Part shown: one piece after another, positions 1 through 10,264 of the stretch
Layout of the letters: every line of letters starts with the position of its first letter
Numbering within the stretch: the stretch's first letter is position 1
Source of the DNA: Lampris incognitus
Taxonomy: Eukaryota; Chordata; Actinopteri; Lampriformes; Lampridae
Length of the DNA: 64,000 nucleotides
Assembly (NCBI RefSeq): GCF_029633865.1
Contig: NC_079212.1
Location: 81,808,672 to 81,872,671, forward strand
Direction of reading: 5' to 3'
The notes under the pieces: generated by a model
The model's input: the letters and a program-made list of their open reading frames with translations, nothing else
The model's database searches: none
What the model was told of the DNA's origin: nothing
Made by a program: the position numbers and the translations under genes

Positions 1-189
1 TTCGCGGGCAGAACACTCCACCTCATATCATTGGCCGATAACAAAAATTCAAATACAAATACATCCCATTTGTCCACATGTTTGGAAACCACACCCACAC
101 AGGAAATGTTTAAGACACAAAGCATGTTGGTAAATGAAGTACCAAAGATTTTTTTAGATTTTAACGGTCCTTACACAAACAAAAGGTTA

Positions 190-505
190 AAATGAAGCAA
201 TGCATTCAGAAAGACATGGGCGCAAGTCCATGGACGACATCCAGGGCTTTACCTGTGCCCCTATCAATAGGGTTAGTGGTTGTGTCAGGGAGGGCATCCG
301 ATGTAAAATTTTGCCAAATCCGTATGTGGATTGACAAGACCATACTGGATCGGTTGAGGCTCCATACCGGATCGGTGAAGGCCCAGGTTAACAATGGCCG
401 CCATTGGTGCTCTGCCCTCACAGGGTAAAGATGGAAACTGTAAAATCTGCAGTGGTGACCCCTGAGAAAAAGGGAAAAAGCCAAAAGAAGAAGAAAAATC
501 AAAAA
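190..505 (+). repeat. 3' tail of an RTE-like fish LINE
   Basis: Non-coding dispersed repeat. The stretch near 285-320 (GGATGCCC-type tract) and the end at 431-500 (GATGGAAAC, then a GTGACCCC-like block, then an AAGAAGAAG run) match the layout of a common fish LINE 3' tail. The same tail, inverted, is found at 1340-1414. I see no intact reading frame. The family assignment rests on memory of the tail motif and is tentative; bases 1-189 hold nothing I recognise. Confidence 0.35.
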
Positions 506-607
506 GTTTAGGAACATTCTTGTGGGTGGGAAAAAAGCAACAACAGATTATTGCTAAGACCTATAAATTATAAAGACCCTCCCAAAAGAGGATAGTTTTG
601 ACAAGGC

Positions 608-1455
608 TCAGAAGGATGTAAAACTATCAAAGAAATAAAACAAATGCTTAAAGGCCAATGAGAACAGGTGGGTTTTCAGTTTAGATCTGAAAGAGTCTAC
701 AGAGTCAGATTCTCTAATGTTGGCTTGGCGACTATGCCAAAGAAAGGGGGCGTGGTAAGAGAAGACTGCCTTTTGTAGGTGGAGAAAAGAGGTCTTGGTG
801 ATTTCTCTAATATAAAATTCAAAAGATAGGGATTGATCAAAAATAACACCAGCTTTAGGGCTATAGAACTTTGGGGGATCACACAGTTGTCAACAGATAC
901 CACTACTGGGTCATATAGGTGACTTTGTCCTGCAGGGCCAATAACCAGCATCTCAGTTTTGTTTTTGTTTTTTCAGAATTAAGTAGTAAGAAGTTAGAGT
1001 TTTCACGGCAGACAAGCATGCCTCTAGATTTCTGATATGAGAATGACTGTGTGACTTGACGGGTACATATAGCTGGGTATCATCAGCGTAGTGGAAATTT
1101 ATTCTATAGCTCTGTATAATAAGGCCAAGAGGAGAGATGTAATAGGAGAATAACAAAGGACCAAGAACTGAGCCTGGGGTACACCATATTTCACTGCAGA
1201 AAAATCAGCTGTAGCATCACCATGGACGACACACTCTATCAGATAAGCTCTATCAGATGAGTAAGACTTAAGCCAAGACAGAGCAATACCTAAAAAACCT
1301 GGGCAATTCTCAAGGCGGTCCAAAAGTATACCATGATTACTACTACTACTACTACTTTCGTCTGCTCCCGTTAGGGGTCGCCATAGCGGATCATCCGTTT
1401 CCATCACTTAAAAAAAAGTATACCATGATTAATGGTGTCAAAAGCCGCAGGGAAC
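608..1455 (-). pseudogene. Rex1/L2-like LINE reverse transcriptase C-terminal remnant
   Basis: Reading the minus strand from 1455 down, pieces of a CR1/L2/Rex1-type reverse transcriptase appear in order: AAFDTINHGIL (RT block), a degraded GVPQ block near 1170, [12 protein letters not shown] (catalytic YADD motif) near 1080, and a C-terminal tail FRSKLKTHLFSLAF near 650-690 followed by a stop. The pieces are in different frames and material is missing between the YADD motif and the tail, so this is a dead 5'-truncated copy. It is interrupted by a small retroposed insert at 1340-1414. The clade is judged from motif spacing only; a Rex1 or L2 relative is most likely. Confidence 0.65.
1340..1414 (-). 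mobile_element. Short retroposed LINE tail with 17-bp target duplication
   Basis: A ~75-bp insert, read on the minus strand as GATGGAAACGGATGATCCGC followed by a GACCCC-like block and a (TAG)n end, splits the reverse transcriptase remnant. It is flanked by direct repeats AAAGTATACCATGATTA at 1323-1339 and about 1415-1431. Removing it rejoins the host LINE frame. This is a very short 5'-truncated LINE or SINE copy. Confidence 0.7.
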
Positions 1456-1659
1456 TTCCGGCCCGGATGTAGGATCAGAGCAGACGTGCGAGGAGTCGCT
1501 CCCCAACGAATTACTTTTTTTTACTTAAAAAAATACCATTTCTTGTTTTATTTGATCCCACACTTGTCTAAAGCAATTGCCACTCGAACTACAACGGACC
1601 TATGCGGGGGAAAAAACAACCGAAGAAGTCAATTCTTGAGATTTCATGCACTACAGGTC

Positions 1660-2410
1660 TCTCAGAAAGTTTGGGAAACATGGCCGCCGATATGGGACTG
1701 TTTCAGTCTCCCTTCTAATCTCCGAACTCAACAAGCTCAGAACAAGCCTCTCAGCTGAACTGACAACCTCTCTCTCCAATTCAAGCTTCACTTGATGCAA
1801 TCCCTCTTACTTCAGACAGAGACGGGCGAACTGTAAATACGATTGTAGCTTGCCTTACAGATCACAGTGGCAGTATAACATCAATGGAGGCAGCTCTCAC
1901 AGAGTCAGCGACAGAAAACGCTTACCTTAAGGTTAAAGTGGATGACTTGGAGAATCATTCTCGACATCTAAACATCCATATTGTTGGTGTGCCTGAAAGT
2001 ACCGGACCAACATCCATTAAGTTTGTTTCCGAGCTCCTGATAGAAGTGATGGGCGACGGCATTTTCGAGAAGCCCCTGGAGCGAGATGGAGAGCACAGGT
2101 CTCTGCACCTGAAACCTGCACCGGGCGAGCGGCCAAGGGTGGGTCCGCTTCCATTGATTCCAGGCTAAGGAACGAGTAATGCGCTGGGCGAGACAGAAGA
2201 ATCAGGTGCTGTAATAGGGCAAAAAAATATTTTACTTCAATGACTTAAGTGCCAACCTAGCAAAGAAGTAGGCCGCGTTCAATGGCGTGAAGTCGTCCCA
2301 TAGGAAAGGCGTCAAATTCAAGATGCAACATCCAGCTGTCCTCCATGGGGTTTTTGAGGACAAGCGATCTGCTTTAACACTCCAGCAAAGGCTGAGGAAT
2401 TCTACTCAAG
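1660..2410 (+). pseudogene. L1/Tx1-like ORF1 remnant
   Basis: The longest open piece, 1884-2168, encodes a coiled-coil-like stretch followed by VDDLENHSRHLNIHIVGVPE, the hallmark start of the L1 ORF1 RNA-recognition domain, then a PPGERPR-like motif. Translation resumes after stops near 2168-2400 (AKERVMRWARQKNQ and later an FNGVKSS-like patch), as in the L1 ORF1 C-terminal domain. Upstream sequence from about 1660 reads as a degraded N-terminus after a CATGGCCGCC. ORF1 proteins bind the element's own RNA. The copy has several stops and no ORF2 follows; a SINE abuts its 3' end. Confidence 0.6.
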
Positions 2411-2424
2411 AAACATAAAATCGG

Positions 2425-2745
2425 GGCGACGGGGTGGGGTGGTGGTCTACTCCATTGCCTACCAACACGGGGATCGCCGGTTCGAATCCCCATGTTACCT
2501 CCGGCTTGATCTGGCGTCCCTATAGACAATTTGCAATGTCTACGGGTGGGCATGTGTCCTGATCGCTGCACTAGCGCCTCCTCTAGTGGGTCAGGGTGCC
2601 CGTATGGGGGGAAGGGTAACTGGGGGAAATAGTGTGATCCTCCCACGCACTATGACCCCCTGGCGAAACTCCTCACTGTCAGGTGAAAAGAATCAGCTGG
2701 CGACTCCACATGTATCGGAGGAAACATGTGGTAGTAGATGCTTTG
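2425..2745 (+). mobile_element. tRNA-derived SINE, copy 1 (truncated tail)
   Basis: Begins with a tRNA-like head containing a B box (GGTTCGAATCCC near 2480) and continues with the body shared with copies at 9050-9420 and 52148-52610 (block GTGATCCTCCCACG, then CTCACTGTCAGGTGAAAAG, then CACATGTATCGGAGGA). The 3' third seen in the third copy (AT-rich tail after a GGTAATTGGCCGGAT block) is missing; Penelope sequence begins straight after. It is not a functional tRNA gene because the acceptor and anticodon parts do not fold. Confidence 0.8.
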
Positions 2746-4941
2746 AAAGCCAAAGAGGAGCAGATCCAACAGAGATTAAGTTGCGTCTAGATGAGGTCAC
2801 GTTCCAATATGTAATTGAGTTCATGGAGAAGACTCGTCTAGCAAAATATGGAAAGTCGAAAAGCAGGCAGCAAAATAAGTTTGGTGCACTTGCTCCACGC
2901 CAGAGACATTGGCAGACAATGGACATCACCCTCAACAATGGACATCACCCTCAGACACACGCCGGCGATGTGGACAAGTGGGTGAAGAATCTGTCCAACA
3001 TACAAGTCACCCAGACGGAGAAAGACATCCTTGCTAGGGGGCTGAATTTTGCTGTCACGCCGAAGCAAGCCCCACTGGTGGAACCGATCACAGCCACGAA
3101 ATCAGTGATCCATAATGACAAAAATCGCGGGCCCGGAAGCAGGGCAACTGTGGACAAAAGTTTCAGCTGCCTCAGCAACACGAAGCTGCTGTCATCCAAT
3201 ATCATCAGAGACAAGAGAAATGCACTCACGACTCTAAGTAAGGACAATAACATCATCATACTTTCGCGGGACAAAGGCAGATGCACTGTTGTTGTTGGGT
3301 TTTTTTTTAAACCAGATGGATTACCATGAGAAAGTTATGACTTTACGTAGCAACAAACACTTATGAGCCCCTGAAATGAGATCCAGGCAGCGATTACAAG
3401 ACAAAGGATATATATTGTCTGAAGCTGCTAGAATAGGACAATGCTATTGGTAGAATTCTATACCATAGATTATACCCAAGGGACGCTAAACCGTCTGTAT
3501 GGTTTACCTAAGATACACATAAACATGATGTGCCATTACAGCCTGTTGTTTGTACGATTAACTCAGTGACCTAGTATAACATCTTGAAGTTTCTGGCATC
3601 TATTCTTAACCTGTTGATGGGCAGTAATGAACATCACAATCAGAACACTATGGATTTTGTGGATAAGGTGAGGGAGATCATTATGGAGAGGGATGAAACA
3701 ATGATCTCTTACGATGTTACATCTCTCTTCACATGCGTTCCTGTTGGTGAAGCAGTGGAGGTCGTCCATATGAAATTACAAAATGACCCCAACCTTAGCA
3801 ATAGGACCACCCTAAACACTGACCAAGTGTGTCTGCTCCTGTAGCAGGGTCTTCAGTCCTCGTACTTTACATACAAGGAGCATTACTACAGGCATAGGTG
3901 TGCTATGGTTTCTCCAGTTTTCACCTCTAGTGGCCAACTTGTATGTGGAAGAAGTGGAAAAAAGGCTCTGACGTCCTACCCAGGGACACCAACTAGCCAT
4001 TGGTTCAGATTTGTGGACGACACCTGGGTTAAAATTAAATCTCAGGACGTACCACATTGCTCGGACAACTTTAACTTTGTGGACAATCTCATAGTTTACC
4101 AGGGATGCTGTGAAAAATTACAGGTTAGCCTTCCTTGACTGTGAAAATGCAATTGGTGATAGGGGACATTTGATGATGTTTACTGTAAACCAACACATAC
4201 TGATCAGTACTTGAGGTTTGACTCTCATCATCCACTGGAGCACGAACTGGGAGTCATCAGGATGCTGTACCACCGAGCTGACAACGTCCCCACCGACACA
4301 GCGGCCGGGGAAGGGGAAAAATCCCACTTTAAACAGACCCTGGTTAAGTGTGGTTATCCTAACTGGTCATTTGTTTGGCCAGGGATACGCCCAAACTGTG
4401 TATCAGTCGATCGAAGAGAAGAGAAGGACAACAGCTGTCTTAAGAGTAAACCAGTGGTGAGTCTGTATGTGGTGGGAGTGTTGGAACAGTTGACACATAT
4501 TTTCCATACATTGTATCTCAGTTGCTTCCAAACCCGAAAATACGCTGCGCCAGAAATTAGTCCACCCCAAGGATCAGGTCCCCTGGCACAAACAGAGCAA
4601 TATAGTGTATGCTGTTAAGTGCCGAGAGGATTGCTGTGACTTGTACATCGGGGAAACTAAACAGACGCTTGTGAAAAGGATGGCACAACACAGAAGAACT
4701 ACCTCGTCAGGCCAGGACTCCACAGTCTACACCCACCTATAGGCCAGTGGCCACTCTTTCAAGGCTGAGGGTTTGCACATCCTTAATAAGTAGGAACGCT
4801 GGTTTGAACAGGGAGTCGAAGAGGCCATCTATGTGAAGAGGGAACGACTATCGCTGAACATCTAAGAGTACATCGATGTGTCTTCATTTTACAGTGCTGT
4901 GATTGCAACTATTTCCCAATCCCCTATGAATATGAACATGG
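2746..4941 (+). pseudogene. Penelope-like element, copy 1 (RT + GIY-YIG)
   Basis: Remnant of a Penelope-like retroelement polyprotein (reverse transcriptase fused to a C-terminal GIY-YIG endonuclease). Visible in order: an N-terminal region with LSKDNNIIILSRDKGR at about 3235-3285; RT block MISYDVTSLFTCVPVGEAV at 3700-3760; HWFRFVDDTWVKIKSQD near 4000-4050, carrying the FVDD catalytic motif; the GYPNWSFV linker at 4355; and YIGETKQTL at 4645, the GIY-YIG signature, followed by KRERLSLN. Numerous stops and frameshifts make it dead. The element continues after a LINE insertion (4942-5818) into its 3' terminal region. A second, opposite-strand copy at 53850-55650 and a tail at 60020-60395 confirm the family. 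The open frame at 2586-3329 runs from the SINE into this element and is not one gene. Confidence 0.85.
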
Positions 4942-5818
4942 CACTAAATCTACTTTGGCCAAACCTGATAGTTTTTCTCTTACTATTGACAATTCTATAG
5001 TTCCTTGGTCGCCTCAGGTTGAGTCTGGGTGTCATCCTGGACAGCACATTATCTTTTCAAGCCCACATCAACAATGTTACTCGGTCTGCATACTTCCACT
5101 TATGCAATATTAATCGTCTTCGGCTGTCACTTACACCTAACAACATACTCATTCACATCCTGGTTACATCCCGTATTGACTACTGCAATTCTGTCCTCTT
5201 TTGTCTTCCTCTCAAGTGTCTTCATAAGCTTCAATTGGTCCAGAATTCAGCTGCCCGTATCAGTACCAGAACTCCTTCCATAGATCATATCACTCCTGTT
5301 TTTCAGCAACTCCGTTGGCTCCCTGTTAAATACCGTATTGACTTCAAGATCCTGTTCCTCACCTTTAAGGCCCTTAATAACTTAGCTCCTTCATATCTTT
5401 CTGAACTCTTTCATAGCAACACGCCCTCCCGCACTCAGATCCTCCTCTGCTCTCCAACTCACTACACCATCGGCCCGCTTAACTACCATGGGGTCTAGAG
5501 CCTTCAGTCATTCTGCCCCCCACCTATGGAACTCTCTCCCACAAGAAATTCACAACATTGACTCTCTTTCAACCTTCAAATCACATCTCAAAATGTACCT
5601 TTTCAAACTGGCATATTCAGTCTGATCCACGCTTCATTGAGTTTTGTGCAGATGATGATTTTATACTTATCTCTTGTATTAACTTTTTATTGTCTTCTCT
5701 GCTTTGTTTTGATTTTATGCTGTCTGATACCGTGCTGCTTGTTTTTTTTACTGTGTTCTGTAAGGTGTCCTTGAGTACTCTGAAAGGCGTCCACAAATAA
5801 AATGTATTATTTTTTTTT
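4942..5818 (+). mobile_element. Rex1/L2-like LINE, 5'-truncated, nested in Penelope
   Basis: A 5'-truncated non-LTR retrotransposon. The open frame at 5019-5498 is the C-terminal part of ORF2, with [12 protein letters not shown], then [18 protein letters not shown] and [15 protein letters not shown], all typical of CR1/L2/Rex1-type LINEs. The frame continues with a shift into FSHSAPHLWNSLP and FKSHLKMYLFKLA, the usual end of these proteins. The 3' end is AATAAAATGTATTATT plus a T run. ATGG flanks both ends (4938-4941 and 5819-5822), consistent with a short target duplication, and Penelope sequence resumes after it. Confidence 0.8.
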
Positions 5819-6003
5819 ATGGTCACTGTAACTGTAATTAATGGTCATGGCTACGGCAATTTGCACATTAAACTGATCACTGGTTTCGGTCATTGTGCAA
5901 CTTTGCTCAGCATACCTGCAGTCAGCTAAGACTGACAAGTCCCTTAGATGAGTGATGAAATATTTTTCCCACTAAACGTTGTCTCCAGATGAACTGATTC
6001 AAC
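5819..6003 (+). repeat. Penelope copy 1 terminal repeat (3' end)
   Basis: Continuation of the Penelope element after the nested LINE. It contains GGTTTCGGTCATTGTGCA and, at 5940-5995, CCCTTAGATGAGTGATGAAA followed by AAACGTTGTCTCCAGATGAACTGATTC (given here in two parts). The same tract occurs at 55840-58010, where a Harbinger element is inserted exactly at the TTA. This copy is therefore the uninterrupted version of that site. Confidence 0.75.
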
Positions 6004-6069
6004 TTTCTCGGAAGGCTATTTCATAAATGGGAATATAAACTTAGTGTACTCCAATTCAGTGTCACTTAT

Positions 6070-6571
6070 GTAGCGTGGTTCTCTGCGTTGTGTAGTTTGT
6101 TGGTGTGACTGACGACGCTACGACGACAGGTAGATGATATCGTATTTATTGCCATCAGAAGCCTGTATGAAAACAGTACACAGCAGTGAATATAAAAGTC
6201 TCCTTCCGCATACAGTGCCCACAGCCGTCTCTTTCAAAGTCCAGAGCGAAAGGGCGACAAAACTGCACGTGACACTGAATTATTTTTTCATTGCAAGTTT
6301 TTTCTATTAACATAAATTATACAAAACCCATATAAGATGGTGTACAAAATTTCTTGCAATTCTCCTTTAAATTAAAAAATAACCTAAAATCAAAATAACA
6401 ACTCCCCCCATACCCATATGAAAACAGTACACAGCAGTGAATATACAGATCTCCTTCCGCATACAGTGCCCACAGCCTGCAATTGATTCACCAACAACGC
6501 TATTTTCAGTGCATGAGTGGGCAATAGCACCCTCTAGTGGTCATCCTAACAATGCACTCCCACACTACAAC
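6070..6571 (-). mobile_element. Solo-LTR-like sequence with internal duplication
   Basis: On the minus strand this block starts TGTAGTGTGGGAG and ends CCACGCTACA, with a CAATAAATACG polyadenylation-type signal about 80 bases from the end; both fit a long terminal repeat. A ~60-bp unit (AGTACACAGCAGTGAATAT through GTGCCCACAGC) occurs twice, at 6168-6228 and 6417-6476. No clean target duplication was found and no retroviral-type genes adjoin it, so the LTR call is tentative. Bases 6572-6840 contain a relative of its inner part. Confidence 0.4.
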
Positions 6572-6840
6572 GTGCAGTTACCGTCCCATTTTCTACACTT
6601 TAAATCCACGTAAATGGACAGAATAGTTGAGAATTGCAACACAAAACACAAACTGTTAAACGGTTATTACCATTACCGTCGATAGTACGTGAGAAACAGT
6701 ATTTACAGGGTAATTTACGAAAACTCTTAACGGCACACAGAATACAGACCGTCTCTCTCAAAGTCCAGAGCGAAAGGGAACGCAACAGGCGCGAACAAGG
6801 AGCTTGTTCCACAACGGAAGAGTCCATTATATTATAACTG

Positions 6841-7171
6841 CTTCATAACGCCAAATATCAGCTTTGAAATGTTTGGACCGGATTCTATCAACTTTATAAT
6901 GACTTCCGAAATGTACTTTGACCATTATATATGTACTAGTGTGTTGTAAGAAGTTAATATGAAACCAGGAAGTCACCCACATAAACAAAACCAGTTGGTA
7001 TGGTCCTTTGCGCTGAACTTCCGCTCTGTGATCTTTCACAATAAGAGACCAGTCATTCTTGTAATGCATATCAAATTAAAGACTCAGTCCACAATCTAGC
7101 GTAACATCACTCTGCTACATCTACATATTCATTAAATTCAAGTCAGAGTGCAGCCACAGAAAAAAACTACC
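6841..7171. other. No feature recognised
   Basis: AT-rich sequence without a coding signal or repeat I can place. The minus-strand reading frame at 6827-7069 has no recognisable motif. Confidence 0.5.
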
Positions 7172-8292
7172 GGTAATATTTTATTTTAGGGGGTAAGAAA
7201 ATAATAAAGTGTAATTATCACGTGATTTCTTAGAAATAAGGTTGAAATTACCTTATTTCCTAGTAATACGGTGGTAGTCTTTACAGGTAATATTACAGCT
7301 AGTGTGGGGTACTTGGGATTTAGTAGCCCCCCATCTATTTTTTATTTTATATACTTACCTTCTATTTCATATACTTACCTTCATTGACCACTCACTACTA
7401 GTAAAGAGGAGAATTGTCTGCTGTGTTGTTGTGATAGCCGGTTCTCGCCACAGGAGGGCACTGCAGGTTAATTGCTTCTAGCCTGTGTGACGCAGTGCTG
7501 GCTCTCGCGGTGCACTCTGGGGCATTCGGGTAGAATCGTCAGATGAGTGTTGCCGTTCGTATAGTGAGCCACGCTCTGAAAACGTGTCCTCTGTAATGTC
7601 TATTTGACAGGTAAGCAGACTAGTTAGACATATAGAATTAGGATGGTGATTAAATATGATGTGTAGGGATATGGATGCCTATTAGAAATACCCACGAAGG
7701 GACTTTCATATTTATTTTGATAACGTCATATCACTGGCTAACGTTAGCTAGATTGCTAGCGAGTTGTAACGTTAGCATAGCCATAGCTCCCGCGGTCTGA
7801 ACCCATTGTTCTGTAGCTTGGCTTTGACATTGTCTGAATGTGTGATTAGTCTGTCCCTTTACTATGTTTAGTGTCTCCACACTGTAAATATGAAGGTAGG
7901 CCTATGTGTGTTGCTATTTTGATCCCCCCATGTTCCGTAACGTTATATACTGTTTAGCTTTGCTAGCGGTAGGCTAGACTAATGTGAATTTATGGATGAA
8001 TATTATTTGGTGCTCTTATTGTGTATAAATTGTAGATGAGTGTTGCCGTTCGTATAGTGAGCCACGCTCTGAAAACGTGTCCTCTGTAATGTCTATTTGA
8101 CAGATGGAGTAAAACAACAAAAACACCAGCCCTTGTAAGTGTCATTCTTATCAAGTGTGCTACACTAATCCTAACCCTAAACTAACCCTAACCCAAATTA
8201 CAAGGTAATTTCAACCTTATTTCTAAGAAATTGCGTGATAATTACCACCTTATGACTTCCGACCCCCTAAAATAAAGTGTAACCAAACTACC
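7172..8292. mobile_element. Non-autonomous element with ~80-bp inverted ends
   Basis: The left end (7172-7252, ...TTATTTTAGGGGGT... then CTTAGAAATAAGGTTGAAAT) is repeated in inverted orientation at the right end (8196-8290, ATTTCAACCTTATTTCTAAG then CCCCCTAAAATAAAGTGTAA). No transposase is present. The inside holds a 69-bp direct duplication (7541-7610 and 8034-8103), several GCTAACGTTAGC-like motifs and a degenerate CCCTAA stretch near 8167-8195. This looks like a non-autonomous DNA transposon; the alternative is two separate inverted copies of one repeat flanking unrelated sequence. Confidence 0.5.
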
Positions 8293-8404
8293 ATTAGAAA
8301 AAAATCTCTGAATTACTGTTTGGATTATTAATCAGAAAAAATATAGTATGGTTTCTGAAGCATCACTGCGTCAACCCCTAATAATACAGTGGATTTTCTT
8401 TCAG

Positions 8405-8580
8405 GCAAAAGGGCATGTCTTGGTGAGAATCTGGCCAGAATGGAGCTTTTCCTGTTCTTCACTTCCCTCATGCAGATGTTTACGTTCTCCATGCCTGCTG
8501 GTGTGAAACCTGTGTTTGACTACTGCTGTGGGGTTACCCAGGCACCGGTCAACTATGAAATCTGTGCCAATCTGCGTTAA
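8405..8580 (+). CDS. CYP2-family cytochrome P450, terminal exon
   Basis: Encodes the C-terminal 58 residues of a microsomal P450 mono-oxygenase. The exon opens after TTTTCTTTCAG (acceptor AG at 8403-8404) in phase 1 and reads [19 protein letters not shown], which holds the haem-ligand cysteine of the FxxGxRxCxG loop. It then reads MPAGVKP and [15 protein letters not shown] before TAA. Splitting the haem loop by a phase-1 intron just before GKR is the CYP2-family arrangement. CYP2 enzymes oxidise lipophilic substrates in the endoplasmic reticulum with NADPH-P450 reductase. No upstream exons were recognised in 1-8400, so the remainder is outside the window or lost. YCCGVTQ near the end is unusual where most members have a YRFG-like segment. 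Subfamily (2J/2N/2P-like) cannot be fixed from one exon. Confidence 0.8.
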
Positions 8581-9049
8581 GTATGACTTACTCTCTTGAT
8601 AGGCGGAACTCTTTGTTGCTGCCACTAATATCTGGTTCATTCCATGTGAATTTCAGAACACTCCTTATGGTATAAGAATATTTAATATAAAATATAGCAC
8701 GTACATTCCTGTATTAATCCTTGTTGTATTCTTCTAAAAGTAGTTTTCCTATCTACATCCCTTTGATGAAACTGCCTGATGTTCTGTGCAAATGGACGGA
8801 CAAGTGTGCGGTGTTGATTGAATTAGGTTTTTCTTTCTTGGTTTGTTTAGTTGGGGTTTTGTGTGTAGCCTCCTAAATATCAGCAAAACAGATTTAACAG
8901 CAGATCCTGTGTCTTATTGAATGAATGGAGGAGGTTTTCAGGTACGTTTTCATAATCTTAGCTAAAGTCCCTCTATTTTGCCAGTTATTATAAAAATGTC
9001 TCCAACAAAGTGCTGGGCTGTTGCAGCACCACTAAAGAAACTTAACCCA
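8581..9049. other. P450 3' flank
   Basis: AT-rich sequence following the P450 stop codon; probably 3' untranslated region and intergenic DNA. AATATAAAATATAG near 8680 is only a weak polyadenylation-signal candidate. No other feature seen. Confidence 0.4.
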
Positions 9050-9420
9050 GGGTGTCCGGGTAGCGTAGCGGTCTATTCCGTTGCCTACCAACACGGGAAT
9101 TGTCAGTTCGAATCCCCGTGTAATCTCCGGCTTGGTCGGGCGTCCCTACAGACACAATTGGTCGTGTCTGCGGGTGAGAAGCTGGATGTGGGTGTGTCCT
9201 GGTCGCTGCACTAGCGCCTCCTCTGCTCGGTCGGGGCACCTGTTCTGGGCGCCTGTTCTGGGGTGAGGGGGAACTGGGGGGTAATAGCAATATCCTCCCA
9301 CGTGCTACGTCCCCCTGGTGAAACTCCTCACTGTCAGGTGAAAAGAAGCAGCTGGCAACTCCACATGTATCGGAGGAGATATGTGGTAGTCTACATATAA
9401 GTTGGCATGTAGGTTCTTTT
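9050..9420 (+). mobile_element. tRNA-derived SINE, copy 2
   Basis: Same family as 2425-2745. The head reads GGGTAGCGTAGCGGTCTA (A-box region) and AGTTCGAATCCCCGTG (B box), followed by the shared body and ending after ATATGTGGTAGTCTACA. A T-rich stretch follows at 9415-9440. Frames crossing it are not genes. Confidence 0.85.
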
Positions 9421-9479
9421 TTTATTTTTTATTTTTTTTAGTGAGAAAGGGTCTAAATAAAATACATTCAATAGATCAA

Positions 9480-9612
9480 CATCCATCCATCCATTATCTG
9501 AACCGCTTATCCTGTTCTCTGGGTCTCGGGGATGCTTGACCCTATTCCAGCAGTCATTGGGCAGCAGGTGGGGAGACACCCTGGATAAGCTGTTCAGATA
9601 ATGGATGGATAG
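9480..9612. repeat. Dispersed repeat with inverted CATCCATCC ends
   Basis: Starts CATCCATCCATCCATTATCT and ends with the inverse, AGATAATGGATGGATAG, around a GC-rich core (CTCGGGGATGCTTGACCC, CAGCAGTCATTGGGCAGCAG). This is a common fish interspersed repeat. The GATG-type end resembles 3' tails of RTE/Rex3-like LINEs, but the inverted ends could also be a small DNA element. Confidence 0.5.
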
Positions 9613-10096
9613 TTCAACATGTTATATAAACAGAATCAGAATCCGTGCGACTGGAATGTGAAAGAAAATTAATATGAAGCATCAAGAGTTATCATTGATC
9701 CATTCATTGTGTATTATTGTGTAGCCGTCTCTCTATACCATGTTGGTCAAAACCCCTGAACAAAGGGGGTCTGTGTCATCTTGTGCTAGTCCCTGACCTC
9801 TCCCCAGAGAGAAAATGGGTAAAGAATGTTCGAGAATGGGGCCCCTCTCTCATTCCATACATGGATGTGTTTGCAGTGTCTTGTAATCCTGTGTAACTGG
9901 CGATGACCAGATGTTTAAGCCAGCCAACGGTACAACATATAGGCAAAATGTATGGTTTAAGTTGACCAATGTGTAAGCGTTTCTTTGTCCAAGGAAAAGG
10001 CATTATAAGGGAGGTGACTTCTCTGGTCAGGGAAAATACAGGGACATGGCCCATTGGCGTCTGTCCTGTGTTTCTCCATATCAGAGGTGGGAACAT
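9613..10096. other. No feature recognised
   Basis: The minus-strand frame at 9776-10153 is open but has no motif I can place and crosses into the hairpin element at 10101. It may be part of an unidentified repeat. Confidence 0.4.
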
Positions 10097-10100
10097 GATC

Positions 10101-10260
10101 CAGAAAGGGCCGGTGTGGTTGCAGGTCTTTGTTCCAACCAAGCAGTTACACACCTGAGTCTACAAATCAATGTCCTTAGCAAAGACTTGGTTGACTAACA
10201 GAATCAGCTGTGTAACTGCACGGTTGTAATAAAGACCTGCACCCACGCTGGCCCTTTGTG
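10101..10260. mobile_element. Hairpin MITE, ~160 bp
   Basis: Near-palindromic element. The left arm CAGAAAGGGCCGGTGTGG then TGCAGGTCTTTGTTCCAACC pairs with the right arm GGTTGTAATAAAGACCTGCA then CGCTGGCCCTTTGTG. GATC lies immediately outside both ends (10097-10100, 10261-10264) and may be a target duplication. No coding capacity. Inserted at the 3' edge of an L1-like remnant. Confidence 0.65.
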
Positions 10261-10264
10261 GATC

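Noticed and set aside
2586-3329. 247-codon open frame as a single gene
   Set aside because: Its first ~50 codons are SINE and the remainder is Penelope; the frame only happens to stay open across the join.
8160-8200. Interstitial telomeric repeat
   Set aside because: Only a few degenerate CCCTAA units, as in many fish transposons; likewise at 13835.
9050-9130. tRNA gene (A and B boxes)
   Set aside because: The boxes are there, but no cloverleaf forms and the same head occurs with one conserved 350-bp body at three places, as in a SINE.
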